Source of the DNA: Henckelia pumila
Taxonomy: Eukaryota; Streptophyta; Magnoliopsida; Lamiales; Gesneriaceae
Direction: 5' to 3'
DNA: 64,000 nt
NCBI RefSeq assembly: GCF_033568475.1
Contig: NC_133123.1
Location: 130,110,930 to 130,174,929 of the forward strand
Shown: piece by piece, positions 11,413-23,364 of the stretch
Layout: each line of letters starts with the position of its first letter
Position numbering within the stretch: position 1 is the first letter of the stretch
Translations under genes and position numbers: made by a program
The notes under the pieces: generated by a model
What the model was told of the DNA's origin: nothing
The model's database searches: none
Seen by the model: the letters and a program-made list of their open reading frames with translations, nothing else

Positions 11413-13106
11413 TTGCTCAGATCAAGCGATTAAATTAATCAATTGTACAAAATTTTTAAGCCTCGGTTTTTGAAACAAAACAAATTTTTAAAATTAAATT
11501 TTTGACGGGCAAAACACGGGCAGCGATTGGATCGCTGCCCGGCCCGAGCCCCTTTTGGGGCGCGGGCTGCCCGGGATCGTCCCGGGCGGCCCGGGAAAAT
11601 TAATTTTTTATTTTTAATTAAAATTTTAATATGTTAAAATTCTATTTTTGGTCCGATCGAAAATTGTTTTTGATTGGTCCACGAGGCGTCGGATCGAATT
11701 GTTCGAGTCCGAAAATTTTAAAATTGATTTTTGGATAAATTTGAATTTTTGGAAAATTTATAGATTTTATCCGTTAAATCAGATTTTATGAAATTAATTA
11801 TTTTTGGTACAATTGATGATAAGATATGATCTTATGGAAATATTGAGTAAAATATGATTTTATGTATAAAATTGGATTTTATATGTAAAATATGATTTTA
11901 TTTGATAAAATATGATTTTGTATGTAAAATAAGATTTTATATATGGAATATGATTTTATCCTTTTTAATTTAATTGCCATTGCATGTTATCCAATAAAAT
12001 TGAATTATATTATTGGATAAGGATGATCGATTTCCATGACCAATTTTGTAGGTGTATGTTAGGGAATTTACATTTGTTTTTATTGTTGTTGGATTTATTA
12101 ATGGGCCTGGTTTATGGCCCAATATGAATTGTCATATGTAATAAAAGTGGGCCTGGTTTATGGCCCCTTCCCACCCCTTAAAATGTATCCCCTACTTGTC
12201 ATAGTTATTTATTGTAAATACATTATACTTAGTGGGAGATGAAGATTTGAAGACGGAGGTGGGCCCAGCAGACAATAAAGACTGAAGAAATGTAAATTGG
12301 AAGCTCAATGTAATAGGATTGCATTGCATACTTGCATATCACCTAGGATTGGACTTAGACTCGTGATTGGCAACCACGGGTCGATTAGTAATGGGATCGA
12401 TCATCCTAAAATATAATATATGATATTATCGTTGTATGCATGTTTAGACTAAATTGTATGAATCCCGCAAGCATACAAATTTTAAATGATGAGACAAATT
12501 TTCAAAATTAAAATCCCTCATTTTAAATATCATTTAAAATTGATATCAAGATAAATAAAGGAAATTTAAATATTGTTTAAATGTTCCTACCTTCCATCAA
12601 CGATCAATGTATGAGATGCTACCTGCGGATATGGTCCGGCTCATATTATTGGGGGGACCCGTTCGTCGGAAAGCTGTACATTGGATCGACAAATGTTGTA
12701 AGTTGGGTGGAACTCCCATGGGATCGGCTCATATTATTGGGGGATCCACATGGCGACCGTCCATCACAACTTAATATTGATGGGTCATCTTGACATGTTA
12801 CAATAAACGACGTCATATTATTGGGCCCTTATTGGACATGAGGTAAATACATGGAGGTTGCTTTGGAAGCAATTGGGCTCTACCTTTTGAAAATTATGGT
12901 TGGCTGATATTATTCGGGACTATAGTTTGTCAATTGGACTCCATGTTCCCACTAAAGAAAATGTTTCTCGTTTTCACTAGAGGGTAGTGAAATCGTTAAA
13001 ATAGTGGGAGTGAGATTCATAAAATAAATTTCGCCTATTTTATGTCTTAGTAAATTAATTAAACAATCACTGATTATTGTCTGTTTCTTTTCAGTATTTC
13101 ATTAAG
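11413..13106 (+). other. Copia-1 untranslated leader with hairpin cluster and internal repeats
   Basis: This 1.7-kb stretch has no convincing gene. It contains three consecutive GC-rich hairpins at 11518-11587. An A/T-rich tandem region follows at about 11850-11957, with a TATGATTTTAT core. A GGGCCTGGTTTATGGCCC motif is repeated (12102 and 12149). Four copies of a TCATATTATTGGG-like motif recur about every 88 bp (12638, 12726, 12811, 12902). A packaging or dimerisation role is inference. Confidence 0.6.
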
Positions 13107-16100
13107 ATGAATTCGCGCAATCCACTATTCTCTATTCTCGAACAAAATAAACTGACTGGCGCAAACTATACGGAATGGTTCCGTAAGTTGAAGATTGTCT
13201 TGACCTCGGAGAAGATGCTCTACGTGTTAGAAAAATCTCCTCCGAAGGAAGCACCAGCTGATATAAGTCCGAAAGAGTTGGCCAAACTTGATAAATGGTG
13301 GGACCATGATATCAAGGCCAAATGCTATATGCAAGCTTCGATGTCTGATGAACTCTAGAGGCGATTTGAGGATATCGTGAATGCTGCTGACATTCACGTA
13401 CAACTCAAAGAACTTTTTGGGGCTCAATCGAGAGCTGAAAGGTTCGCTACTGTAAAAGAGTTAATGACGTGTCGCATGCGTGAAGGGACTTCGGTCCGTG
13501 ATCATGGGGTACGCATGATTTGGCTCATTCAGAAGTTGGTAATGCTTGATTTGGTATTGGAGCATGAACTCAATGTGGACTTATTACTTCTCTCTCTTCC
13601 TTCATCGTTTGACGGTTTTGTGGTGAATTTCAATATGAACAAGATAGAGGCCTCCCTTGAAGAGATGGTCAATATGCTTGTAACTTATGAAGCCACTTTA
13701 AAGAAGGATAAACCGGTTCTCTTGGTAGGCTCCTCTTCTTTTGCTAAGAAGGGGCCAAGTACAAAGGGTAAGAAATGTTCTGCCCCATCCAAGAAAACCG
13801 GACCCGAGAAGAAGAACAAGACAAAGGCTTCAAATATGGAAAAGTCCAAGGATGTTTGCCATCACTGCAAGAAACCTGGTCATTGGAAACGTAACTGCAA
13901 GGAATATCTAGAGCAGTTGCGAACTGCGAAGGGTATGTTTTATATTGAAATAAATGTTTCACTTAATACTACTTCTTGGGTATTGGATACCGGATGTGGA
14001 TCTCACATTTGCAATGATTTGCAGGTGATGACAAGAAGTCGCAAGCTTAGAATGGGTGAGACCCAGCTGAGGCTCGGAAATGGTTCTAGAGTTGAAGCCA
14101 AAGCTGTGGGAGACGTTTATTTAATTTTGCAGAACTATTTTAAGTTACTTTTGAGAGATGTTTTATTTGTTCTAGACTTGATTAAAAACATTATTTCTGT
14201 TTCTATGCTTGATAGAGATGGTTTTTTCTTGCAATTTTGTGAATGTGATTTGCAATATTTACAAGAATGAATGTTTGATTGGAAATGGACAACTTGAAAA
14301 CGATCTATATAACTTAAAATTAAAAGACGTTCCAATAAATTATGTTGATAAACCGGTAACAACGAACAAAAGGAAAATCGATAGTCAAAACCCGGCAAAC
14401 CTTTGGCATGCTAGGCTAGGTCATATTTCCTCAAGGAGGATGAACAAGCTAGTGGGAGAGGGCATGTTTGATATGTCTGATATTAACTCTCTACTTACTT
14501 GTGAATCCTGCCTGAAAGGAAAAATGATTAAATCTCCATTCAAGGGGAAACCTGAGCATAGTCAAAATCTGTTGGATTTGATCCATACAGATGTTTGTGG
14601 TCCATTTAGAATTGGTACTCAATTTGGCCACACCTACTTCATTACCTTACTGATGATTATTCAAGGTATGAGTATTTATATTTAATGAAATACAAGTCTG
14701 AAGCATTTGAAAAGTTCAAAGAATTCAAGGCTGAAGTAGAAAACAAGCTAGGTAAAAGTATTAAAGCACTTCGATCGGATCGAGGTGGAGAATACTTAAG
14801 TACCGAGTTTTTGGACTATCTGAAAGAGAATGGGATTCTCTCTCAGTGGACTCCTCCTATGACACCTCAGCTGAATGGTGTATCGGAGCGTCGTAATCGA
14901 ACTTTATTGGACATGGTTCGATCCATGATGAGCTTCACTGAGCTCCCACCTTCGTTTTGGGCTATGCTCTTGAAACGGCGGTATTGTTGTTGAACAACGT
15001 TCATACTAAAGCAGTGAACAAAACACCATACGAGTTATGGAATGGCAAAGCTCCTAAGTATTCTTACTTGAGGATTTGGGGATGCCCTGCTTACGTGAAG
15101 CAGACAGTGGGAGATAAGTTGGATAGTCGATCCACCTTATGTTATTTTGTAGGGTATTCGAAGAATTCAATCAGATATTATTTCTATCATCCTACTGAAA
15201 CAAAAGTGTTTGTTTCAAGGAATGCCACCTTCTTGGAGAAGGAGTTCTTATTGGATAAGAAAGGCAAGATGATGGAACTCGAAGAAATTCGAGAAGAACC
15301 CGAAATACAAAATAATGATCCCATACCTCAAGAATCTTTAGAGGACACGCCTATACCTAGAAGATCCGAGAGGACTTCTAGACCTCCTATTCGATATGGT
15401 CTTCTTCTTGAAGGGGATCAAGATGAACCCGACGTTGGATGTGATCCAAGAAACTTCAAGGAAGCAATTTCTGATGCGGATTCAAATTTATGGCTTGAAG
15501 CTATGCAGTCGGAAATAGATTCGATGCATACAAACCAAGTTTGGTCTTTAGTAGATCCTCCCGATGGAATTGTTCCAATAGGGTGTAAATGGATCTATAA
15601 GAGAAAGCTTGGGTCTGATGATAAGGTATTGACCTACAAGGCACGATTGGTGGCGAAAGGTTATACTCAAAGACAAGGAGTTGACTATGATGAAACCTTT
15701 TCACCAGTTGCAATGTTCAAGTCCATAAGAATCCTTATTGCCATAGCTTCTTGGTATGACTATGAGATATGGCAAATGGATGTGAAGACTGCATTTCTTA
15801 ATGAAAATATTAAGGAAGAGATCTATATGACGCAGCCTGAGGGATACACATCCATGGGAAGCGAGCATAAGGTATGCAAGCTTCAGAGATCAATCTATGG
15901 TCTCAAACAAGCATCAAGAAGTTGGAACCAGAAATTTGATGAAACAATAAAGGATTTTGGTTTCATCAAGAACCCGAAGGAACCATGCGTGTACAAGAAA
16001 GTAATTAAGGATGCTGTGACATTCTTAGTACTTTATGTTGATGACATCCTACTCATTGGAAATGACGTAGGGATGTTGCAGTCAACAAAGATATGTTTAT

Positions 16101-17020
16101 CAGGTAGATTCTCGATGAAGGATTTGGGTGAGGCATCCTATATTCTAGGGATACAGATCTATAGAGATAGATCTAAGAGAATGATAGGACTCACTCAAGC
16201 AACCTACATCGACACTATATTGAAAAGGTTTTCAATGGATGGGTCCAAGAGAGGACATCTACCTATGTGTCATGGAGTCTCTCTATCCAAGTCTATGTGT
16301 CCCAAGACTGACGAAGAGATAGAGAAAATGACACACATACCATATGCGTCAGCCATAGGGAGTATCATGTATGGGATGATATCCACCAGACCGGATGTAG
16401 CATTTGCTCTGAATGTCACGAGCAGATATCAAGCCAATCCCGGTCAAATGCATTGGAAAGCCGTGAAGGACATTCTTAAATACTTACGAAGGACTAAGAA
16501 TATGTTCATGATTTATGGAGGAAGAGAACTGAAATTGGAAGGCTATACCGACTCTAGCTTCCAAAGTGATGTGGATGACTCGAAGTCAACCTCTGGATTT
16601 GTGTTCATGCTCAATGGTGGTGCTGTCTCTTGGAAGAGTTCCAAGCAGGACACCACAGCGGATTCCACCACTGAGGCAGAATACATTGCGGCATCAGCTG
16701 CTGCTAAAGAGGCCGTTTGGATGAGGAATTTCGTCCAAGAGTTGGGCGTTATTCCTGAAGTTGTTGGTCCAGTCCCGGTGTACTGTGACAACACGGGTGC
16801 CGTTGCTCAGGAAAAGGAACCAAGGTCTCATCAAAGATCCAAACACGTACTGAGGAAATACCACATCATCCGGGAGATCGTGGAAAGAGGAGACATCACT
16901 GTCGAGAGAGTGGCCTCTGCAGACAATATCGCTGATCCACTTACTAAGCCCTTGCCAGGACCATTATTTGACAAACATCGCGAAGCAATGGGACTGCGTA
17001 GTATGACTAATTGGCTTTAG
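13107..17020 (+). pseudogene. Copia-1 gag-pol, broken
   Basis: Gag starts MNSRNPLFSILEQNK at 13107, with a UBN2-type gag core and a zinc knuckle CHHCKKPGHWKRNC at 13857-13898. Protease follows with WVLDTGCGSHIC, then a GAG-pre-integrase segment (LWHARLGHISSRRM), integrase core (LRSDRGGEYLS), RT (LYVDDILLIGND, about 16030) and RNase H (YCDNTGAVAQ, RSKHVLRKYHIIR). This order PR-IN-RT-RH defines Copia. A TAG at 13356-13358 and frame changes near 14250, 14660 and 14960 break it. The downstream 687-codon part (14957-17020), covering the integrase end, RT and RNase H, is open. Confidence 0.9.
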
Positions 17021-17034
17021 GGCAAGTGGGAGAT
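17020..17034 (+). other. Copia-1 polypurine tract
   Basis: GGGCAAGTGGGAGAT lies directly before the 3' LTR and overlaps the last gag-pol base(s). Confidence 0.75.
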
Positions 17035-18875
17035 TGAAAGAGTGGGTGCCTGATGAGCCAACTTGTGGCTAAGGGCTTTTATGACTCTATGTATAAACAA
17101 TCTTTTGTTTAATATAATTTACACTTTTATAATGGCGTTTACTTTATCTTTTATCATATTATTATGTTGTGACATACTATAAGATGTTTAGATGAAGACC
17201 TTGAATATACTATAGTGTATGTAAGATGTGGTGGCACATGGGGATGACTATCATGAAACACATCTTATAGTCACTGTATATTTTAAACGGTTCCTAGTCG
17301 ATTGAGCCGTCCGTTAATAAGGATAAGGATCGCTCGAGATTGAGACTAGCATTTGCGATGCCGAGTACCACGTTTCATTGGTATGGAACATAGAGATGTT
17401 CAAAGCATGCAAATGGATATTCATACGATGAATGATCGAACTACCCTATCCGGACTTTCCAAGTGGTTATCACTTATCGAGTGGATAAAGTCCGCGGTTT
17501 TGGTTGTACACCATTAGTCCTTACTACTTGAAACATCATTGAGACTCTATATGCTAGTACTGTACTTTGACTCATTTACCGACTCTATTGGGGTCATCAG
17601 GTGTCGGGATTGGGTACAGTTATGACACATATAGGAGTCGATGCTTTGTTGTCAAGGATTCACCACATACTTGCTAGTGTGGATATCCTATGCAATCTGA
17701 GGAGATATTAGTGTGACGAATCTCTGGCCAGAGTACATGATGTGTTTTAAGAAATGGTTTCTTAGTAGCACATGCGATGTCACTATTTGATCTTCAAGAT
17801 ATATTGCATAGTTATCGAATCTCGAACGACTCTCGATTTACCAATGGTTGTTGATTCGATCGGGATATATGGATGAAGGGACCGTACTGTACGCTAACCA
17901 AAATCTATTGGTTCTTGCAGGCACTATCAGTGATACCTAGGGAATCATGGGGCGATGTTGCTAGGCGCTCTTACCATGATTCGATGAGCAATTCGGAAAT
18001 TGTTGTTCCGAGTCACAAGGAGTTGTGAGCCCACGGCTAGCTGTATCCCTGAACCATTGAGGGTCACACAAGTAATGGATTTTTAATCTCCGTTGAGATA
18101 ATTAAATTTAAAGAGTTAAATTTAGTGAATAAAGAAGTGGGACTTCTTATATCAGAGTAGAAGAGTAAGATTTCCTAAAATGACATAGGGATGGGCATTT
18201 TTGGAAATCACTGAATTCGGATTCAGAAAATTTATCTTGACTCTAAAAGATGCAGAAATGGTTTCTGTGCACATTGGTGAAATTGGTTTATCAATCTGAG
18301 TCACGATGAATTTTATATTAATTTCTGAACATGCGGGCTTTGCTTGTCAGGCTTGAACTTATGACTAATGGGCCCTAAGGTGTTAGCAGCTCACATTATA
18401 AATAAGTTATTGCAGTACAGAAATTAAAAAACAGAGGTCATAATTTTCGAATACTAGGGTTTTGAGACCTAGAGTGGCCGCCCCCCTCTGTGTTTTCTCT
18501 CTGAAATCCAGTCTGTGAATTTCGAATTTGCAGTCTGGTTTAACGGATCAAATTCGTTAATTCTCTTCGTAGAAACTTCTGATAGATTTTCTAGTGCAAT
18601 CTATCAGAGGGATTCGAATTCTGTTCGTGGACCTGATTGAAGAATTGTTCGTCCATCAGTTCCTGGGATATACAACAAGAGCAGAGTTATCTGTTGGTGT
18701 CCATTATCTCGTTTCGAGATTTCAAGGTAAAAATTTAATTGTTATTTAATTTTTACACGCACAATTTAATCGTAAAGTTTTGATACCCATGATATGGAAT
18801 CGTTCCATATAAAATTTTAAAACTTCCGCTGCACCGGGTATCAATTCTGATTGATCTGAACACCGTTTTCCAACA
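17035..18875 (+). repeat. Copia-1 3' LTR
   Basis: 1841 bp, starting TGAAAGAGTGGGTG and ending TTTTCCAACA. It is about 98.6 % identical by eye to the 5' LTR and is followed by the target duplication GTGCT and then resumed chromovirus sequence. Confidence 0.93.
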
Positions 18876-18880
18876 GTGCT

Positions 18881-19356
18881 CCCTCACCATAGAAAAACCA
18901 GCTCTCACTCCCTTTCGGATGAAAGCGTACTAATCTCTGATATTAGTCCACTGAAGCTCGATAGGTAGTCAACATATCTATTCCCATAATGCAATCAAAG
19001 TCATCCATCGCCAGGACCATGAGATTCGCTAACAGAATGTTCCCTTCGAACTCTAAAGGGCAACCCATCACTAGACGCATAGCCAAAGCAGATTGGCCCG
19101 TCGGAGTAGTAACAGGCATCACTACGTCTAGTGCAATGCATGGTAACTTATGTCTCTTAACAAAACGTGCAGAAATGAAGGAATGAGATGCACCAGTGTC
19201 AATAAGTACAAGAGAAGGTATACGATAAAGCAGAAATGTAACTGCGATGACTTTCTCATTCTCCTCCATAGCCTGATCATGTCTCAAGGCAAACACCTGA
19301 CCAGAAGCTTGTGGCCTCAAATGAGAACTCCCAGCAGGCTGTCCCTACGTCCTATA
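18881..19356 (-). pseudogene. Chromovirus copy 2 protease segment
   Basis: The minus strand encodes the retropepsin segment with [15 protein letters not shown], matching copy 1. It is separated from RT by the Copia-1 insertion. Stops stand at 18943-18945 (TAA, where copy 1 has TGC for Cys) and at 19345-19347. Confidence 0.82.
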
Positions 19357-20289
19357 CTAAACGGTAGCCTGAGAACCAGGTCCTGAACCAGAACCAGAAC
19401 CTCCTCCCCCAGATAGTGGACAATCCCTCCAGATATGACCAGTCTCTCCACAACGGAAACAAGCTCCAGAAGCTCTACGGCAATGGTCGGTCGGATGGTT
19501 CTTCCCACAATGATCACACTTGTCCTTCTTACCAAAACGGACAACACCTCCAGAACCAGAGGAAGAAGTAGATCTAGACTTCTTGAAAGATTGGGCACGG
19601 GGACCCAAAGAACTAGCAGGCCTCGACTGAGGGAAAGACCTGTTCCGCCGAATACTGTCCTCCGCCTGGTGACAAAGGCTCACCAAACCCTCGTAGGACA
19701 TGTCGTTGCCAACCGCCACACGGTCATGAATCTCAGGGTTAAGCCCCTGAAGGAACAGATTATACTTCATCCCAGAGCTGTCAGCAATCTCGGGGCAATA
19801 GGATAGCATATCAAAGAACTTCTGCTGATACTCATCAATAGACATGGCTCCCTGTCGCAGACTAAGTAGCTCACCTGCCTTCGACTGACGGAGTGCAGGA
19901 GGAAAATACAGCTTCTGAAAGGCTGTGCGAAACTCGGCCCAGGTGGCCACTCCTCTCGCCGCAATAAAGGGTGCAGAATTAAACCTCCACCACCTACGGG
20001 CTCGCCCATCCAGAAGATAGCCAAGGGTCTCCATCTTCTGCTCCTCGGTGCAGTGGTAAGTTTGAAAATTCGTCTCCATACGGTCTAACCAGTTCTCCGC
20101 ATCCTCCGGAGACTCATCTCCAACAAGGGGCTTAGGACCCATCTGCAGAAATCGCCGTACAGTGAAATGATCCTCATCACGACGACGATGATGACGGTCC
20201 CGACGACGCTTCGTCATCTCGCCAGCGTCCACCTCCACTACCATGGCTATTCTGGTCATCGTAGTTCGCCATCTACAAAAGAACCTCAC
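19357..20289 (-). pseudogene. Chromovirus copy 2 gag
   Basis: This gag of about 310 codons is nearly identical to copy 1 gag. Both zinc-knuckle motifs keep their cysteines (CDHCGKNHPTDHC and CFRCGETGHIWRDC). It ends with TAG at 19357-19359, in the same frame as the protease segment. The same start uncertainty as in copy 1 applies. It is open but cut off from a usable pol. Confidence 0.82.
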
Positions 20290-20331
20290 GGTTACCTTAT
20301 GCAGAGTCTAAATCCAAAGAATACTATGCAT

Positions 20332-20343
20332 GCTCTGATACCA
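20332..20343 (-). other. Primer binding site, chromovirus copy 2
   Basis: The minus strand reads TGGTATCAGAGC, four bases from LTR C, a perfect initiator tRNA-Met complement. Confidence 0.85.
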
Positions 20344-20347
20344 TAAA

Positions 20348-21667
20348 TGTAGTGACCCTTACCCGGATTACCTACTAAACAGAACTTAGGCATGCAATTA
20401 ACTTAATAAACAGATATCAGAATAAACTGCGGAAACATTACTAAAATTACAATCCCAAGGCAAGGAATCTGTAAATATCCAAAATAGATTATACAACCAA
20501 ATCGAAAGCTGTATCAACCCAAAGCAACAGAAATAAACCTAGACGAAGCTCTAGCTGGCCAACCACTGCCTAGCCCCTCCTGGATCCACCTGCCTCGTCC
20601 AATCGCAAACCTGCCCCATGGAATTTGGTGTCCAAAAATACAGAGTATGAGACGTGAGCATAAAACGCTCAGTACGAGAGTATGAGTATACATGCATGCA
20701 AAGTGAACTCCCTATAAACTCGAGGTCAAAGATCAGATAACAGAGACAGACCGGACCCTGGTATGTAGCACGATGTGCCGTCGCTTCAGGAGGTGGCTCC
20801 CATACCATAATACAAGTGGATATGCCGGACCCAAATCGATGGAAGTCCAACCACTAACAGGATAGGGAAAAAACCCTACTAACAGACATCTCGAAGGATA
20901 TAGCTCAGTATGCAAATGAATGCAGCATAATCAATGAAATATAAACCATGCAGTCACATAATACATGCATACTCAGTCAGGATATCTCGAACAGTACTTC
21001 CGTACCTCAAATCAGTGCAAGCTCTACCAACTCTAGGTTCATGCCTATAGTCTGCTCTACACTGCCAAATGATACTACTGTCATTAAAGTGCTCTAAAAG
21101 CCTTAACTAAGCTATTGCATACTCCTAAATATTTATAGGAAGCAAAAGCTATACCTTCGTTCGTCGTTAGCCCTTTGATGTCGATGCCTCCAGAACTTGG
21201 GCACAACTCCGCTACGACTATCGAACGCCTCGACGACTCCCGAGTCAAGCCTAGGAAGGCTAGAACAACTCGAATACGACTAGAGTAGAGAGGAAATCCG
21301 GAATTGGCAATTGAAAATGAATTCTCGACATTCTATTTATAGACAACTATCGGAGCCTCCGATCCTCGATCGGAACGTCCGAACCTCGATCGGAACGTCC
21401 GATCCTGCCATCGGAGCTTCCGAAGATCCTGATCTGCCATGTGTCAAAATATCACTTGTTGACTTCGGATAGGGGTGATTGGAGCCTCCGATCCTGAACG
21501 AAGCTTCCGATCCAACCACACGTCATGAATGACGTAATATCATCGGTGCCTCCGATCGCTCATCGGAGCTTCCGATCGTGCCTTCGGAGCTTTAGATCCG
21601 TCCGATACCCAATTTATTTAATTAGCATTAATCTTTTAATTACTCAATTAGGGTACGGGCTACTACA
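20348..21667 (-). repeat. LTR C: 5' LTR of chromovirus copy 2
   Basis: 1320 bp, TGTAGTAGCCC to GGGTCACTACA on the minus strand. The TATA box CTATAAATAG lies at 21333-21342, a nine-unit palindrome array at 21348-21598 and an ACGTCA-N4-TGACGT palindrome at about 21520-21535. The G-box of LTR A and B is CATGTG here. It is followed at once by the second base onward of a different LTR (LTR D). Confidence 0.93.
21348..21598 (-). repeat. Palindrome array in LTR C (nine units)
   Basis: Units of the GATCGGA-NNN-TCCGATC type directly upstream of the TATA box. It lacks one unit of the distal half that both LTR A and LTR B retain. Confidence 0.82.
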
Positions 21668-21872
21668 GTAGCGACCCGACCCAGATACACTACCTAATCA
21701 GAGTTAAGAGCATAGTTAAGCATGCATTAAATAAATTGCTGCGGAAGACTTAAATAAAAGCAGACCGGCAGAATAGAACCGACTAAATAAACCAATATAC
21801 AACCCAATCGAAATACAAATAATCCCATGGGTAAAAACCTACAGCTAATCCTCCTGTCTTCAACGTCATAGG
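21668..21872 (-). repeat. LTR D, left fragment
   Basis: It starts GTAGCGACCCGACCC, which resembles the end of LTRs A-C (TGTAGTGACCC) and lacks the expected first T. The sequence stops at 21872 where the Athila-like array begins and resumes at 33812. The simplest reading is that the chromovirus tandem inserted after the first bases of LTR D, leaving the base and one target copy beyond the window. Confidence 0.65.
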
Positions 21873-23349
21873 TGTTGCATGTTTTTCGCTCGCAAGCGCA
21901 CGATGTCAAGTTATAATATAGGAATTAAGTCCAAGTCGATTCCACGGAGAATGAATAAATGATATTATATCAAATATTTGTAACTAATAAAATCCTAATC
22001 CTATGTAGAGCTACGAAATTGATTTGATTTTAATATAAAACTAAAATTTGCAAGAAACAAAACTAAATAACCACGAGTTCACGAAATTCAATAAGTGATG
22101 AGTGCTAGAGGTTCGACTTCACTTGACTGTCCACCACAATTTATTTCTAATGATTGTTTAATTATCAATTCTTCTAGTTTATTAGCCAAGAATCCCTATT
22201 ATTTTCTACTACATATCTCAAGTGTCAAGCAGAAATTCGTATTCAATAGCAAACTCAATATTTCTATCTAAGTTTAACTATTAAATTCGGTAAATAGCAT
22301 GGGAATCCTTCTAATGGCTTCTATGGAGTTATATGCCTCTCGAACAATATAAACACCAAAGATGTATTTTCCTATGTCGTATTCAAAATCTCCTCTCTCG
22401 AGTGATGGATTTTAAATCAATTATCATTCAATCTATGACCAGTAAATTGAAAGCATTAAAATCAGGAAAACACAAATAAACTGTGCGAAAAATTCAAATA
22501 TATAAATCAAAATATCTCAATCATGGTTTTCAGTCAAGATGCGTCTACCTCTAGACTAAGAAATTAGTTCATAACAAATTCAAAGATCAAATAAAACTTG
22601 TTCTTCAAATAATCCATCAAACTATAAAAATAGAGTTTAAAGGAAAACTAGAACGAAGTAAAATTAAGCTTTTTCGTAGCCGGATGCCGCCGTCTTCCAT
22701 CTTCGTATCAAATTCTCGAACTCTTGTGCACTTCAAAACTCTCAATAGCCGTCTCTATGCTCTGAAAACTCTCTAAACCCTCGTATCCTCCAGAATAAGT
22801 CATAAAATCCCTTTTAAAACTCGATTAAAGACTTTCTATATTTTTGGAGACTGCGCAGCGCTGGAGCGCTAATTATTCGGCGCTGGGGCGCTCAAGTTTC
22901 GTATTTTATTTTTCAATGACGGACGTATAGCACTGGAACGCTAAAAATAAGGCGCTGGGGCTCTCTGGACATGAATTTACAGGCGCTGGAGCGCTAGGAA
23001 TATGGAGCTGGGGCGCTACTTGTTCTTCCATTTCACCATCTACGCAGCATTTTTGTAAAAATTATAACTCAAGTTATAGCCGTCGGATCGAGCTGAAATT
23101 TTGACAGAAACTTTAAAACATCCTAAATTCAATTTGAACAGTGCAGATCGGATTTGGATGTCTGTAACATTCCCAGTAATTTTCTGAAGTTTGCTGTCCC
23201 GTAATTCGGCTTTCCGCTTCTTTTTGCTACTTTTCTTCAAATCCTTGCAACTTCCAAAACCAACAACAAATACGCATAATATCCACTCGATACATCATAA
23301 AATCCAAGTCAAATCATATATAAATTAAGTGCATAAAATGCACTTATCA
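21873..23349 (-). repeat. Athila-like element LTR-1
   Basis: 1477 bp, TGTTGCATG to CTTATCA on the + strand (TGATAAGTG to CAACA on the minus strand). It is homologous to 27109-28575 and 32331-33811. It carries six 15-bp units of the AGCGCTGGAGCGCTA / GGCGCTGGGGCGCTC type at 22857-23018, next to a TATA-like AAAATATAG on the minus strand at about 22836-22845. Confidence 0.92.
22857..23018 (-). repeat. GCGCT palindrome array in LTR-1
   Basis: Six units at 22857, 22879, 22929, 22951, 22982 and 23004 alternate CTGGAGCGCTA and CTGGGGCGCT. Equivalent arrays are at 28098-28246 (two units fused) and 33319-33480. Confidence 0.8.
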
Positions 23350-23364
23350 AATCCCCCCAAACTT
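23350..23364 (-). other. Athila-like copy 1 polypurine tract
   Basis: The minus strand reads AAGTTTGGGGGGATT directly before the LTR start TGATAAG. The same sequence lies at 28576-28590 in copy 2. Confidence 0.8.

Larger units (their letters stand above)
9555..18875 (+). mobile_element. Copia-1: complete Ty1/Copia element nested in chromovirus copy 2
   Basis: The element is 9321 bp: two 1841-bp LTRs, a tRNA-iMet primer site, a 1.7-kb leader, gag-pol and a polypurine tract. The target duplication is GCGCT (9550-9554) against GTGCT (18876-18880). The interrupted sequence continues exactly as in the uninterrupted copy around 3907. The two LTRs differ at about 26 positions by eye (about 1.4 %), so it is a fairly young insertion. 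The coding region is broken by a stop and frame changes. The long LTRs suggest the Angela/Tork side of Copia, which I cannot confirm. Confidence 0.93.
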
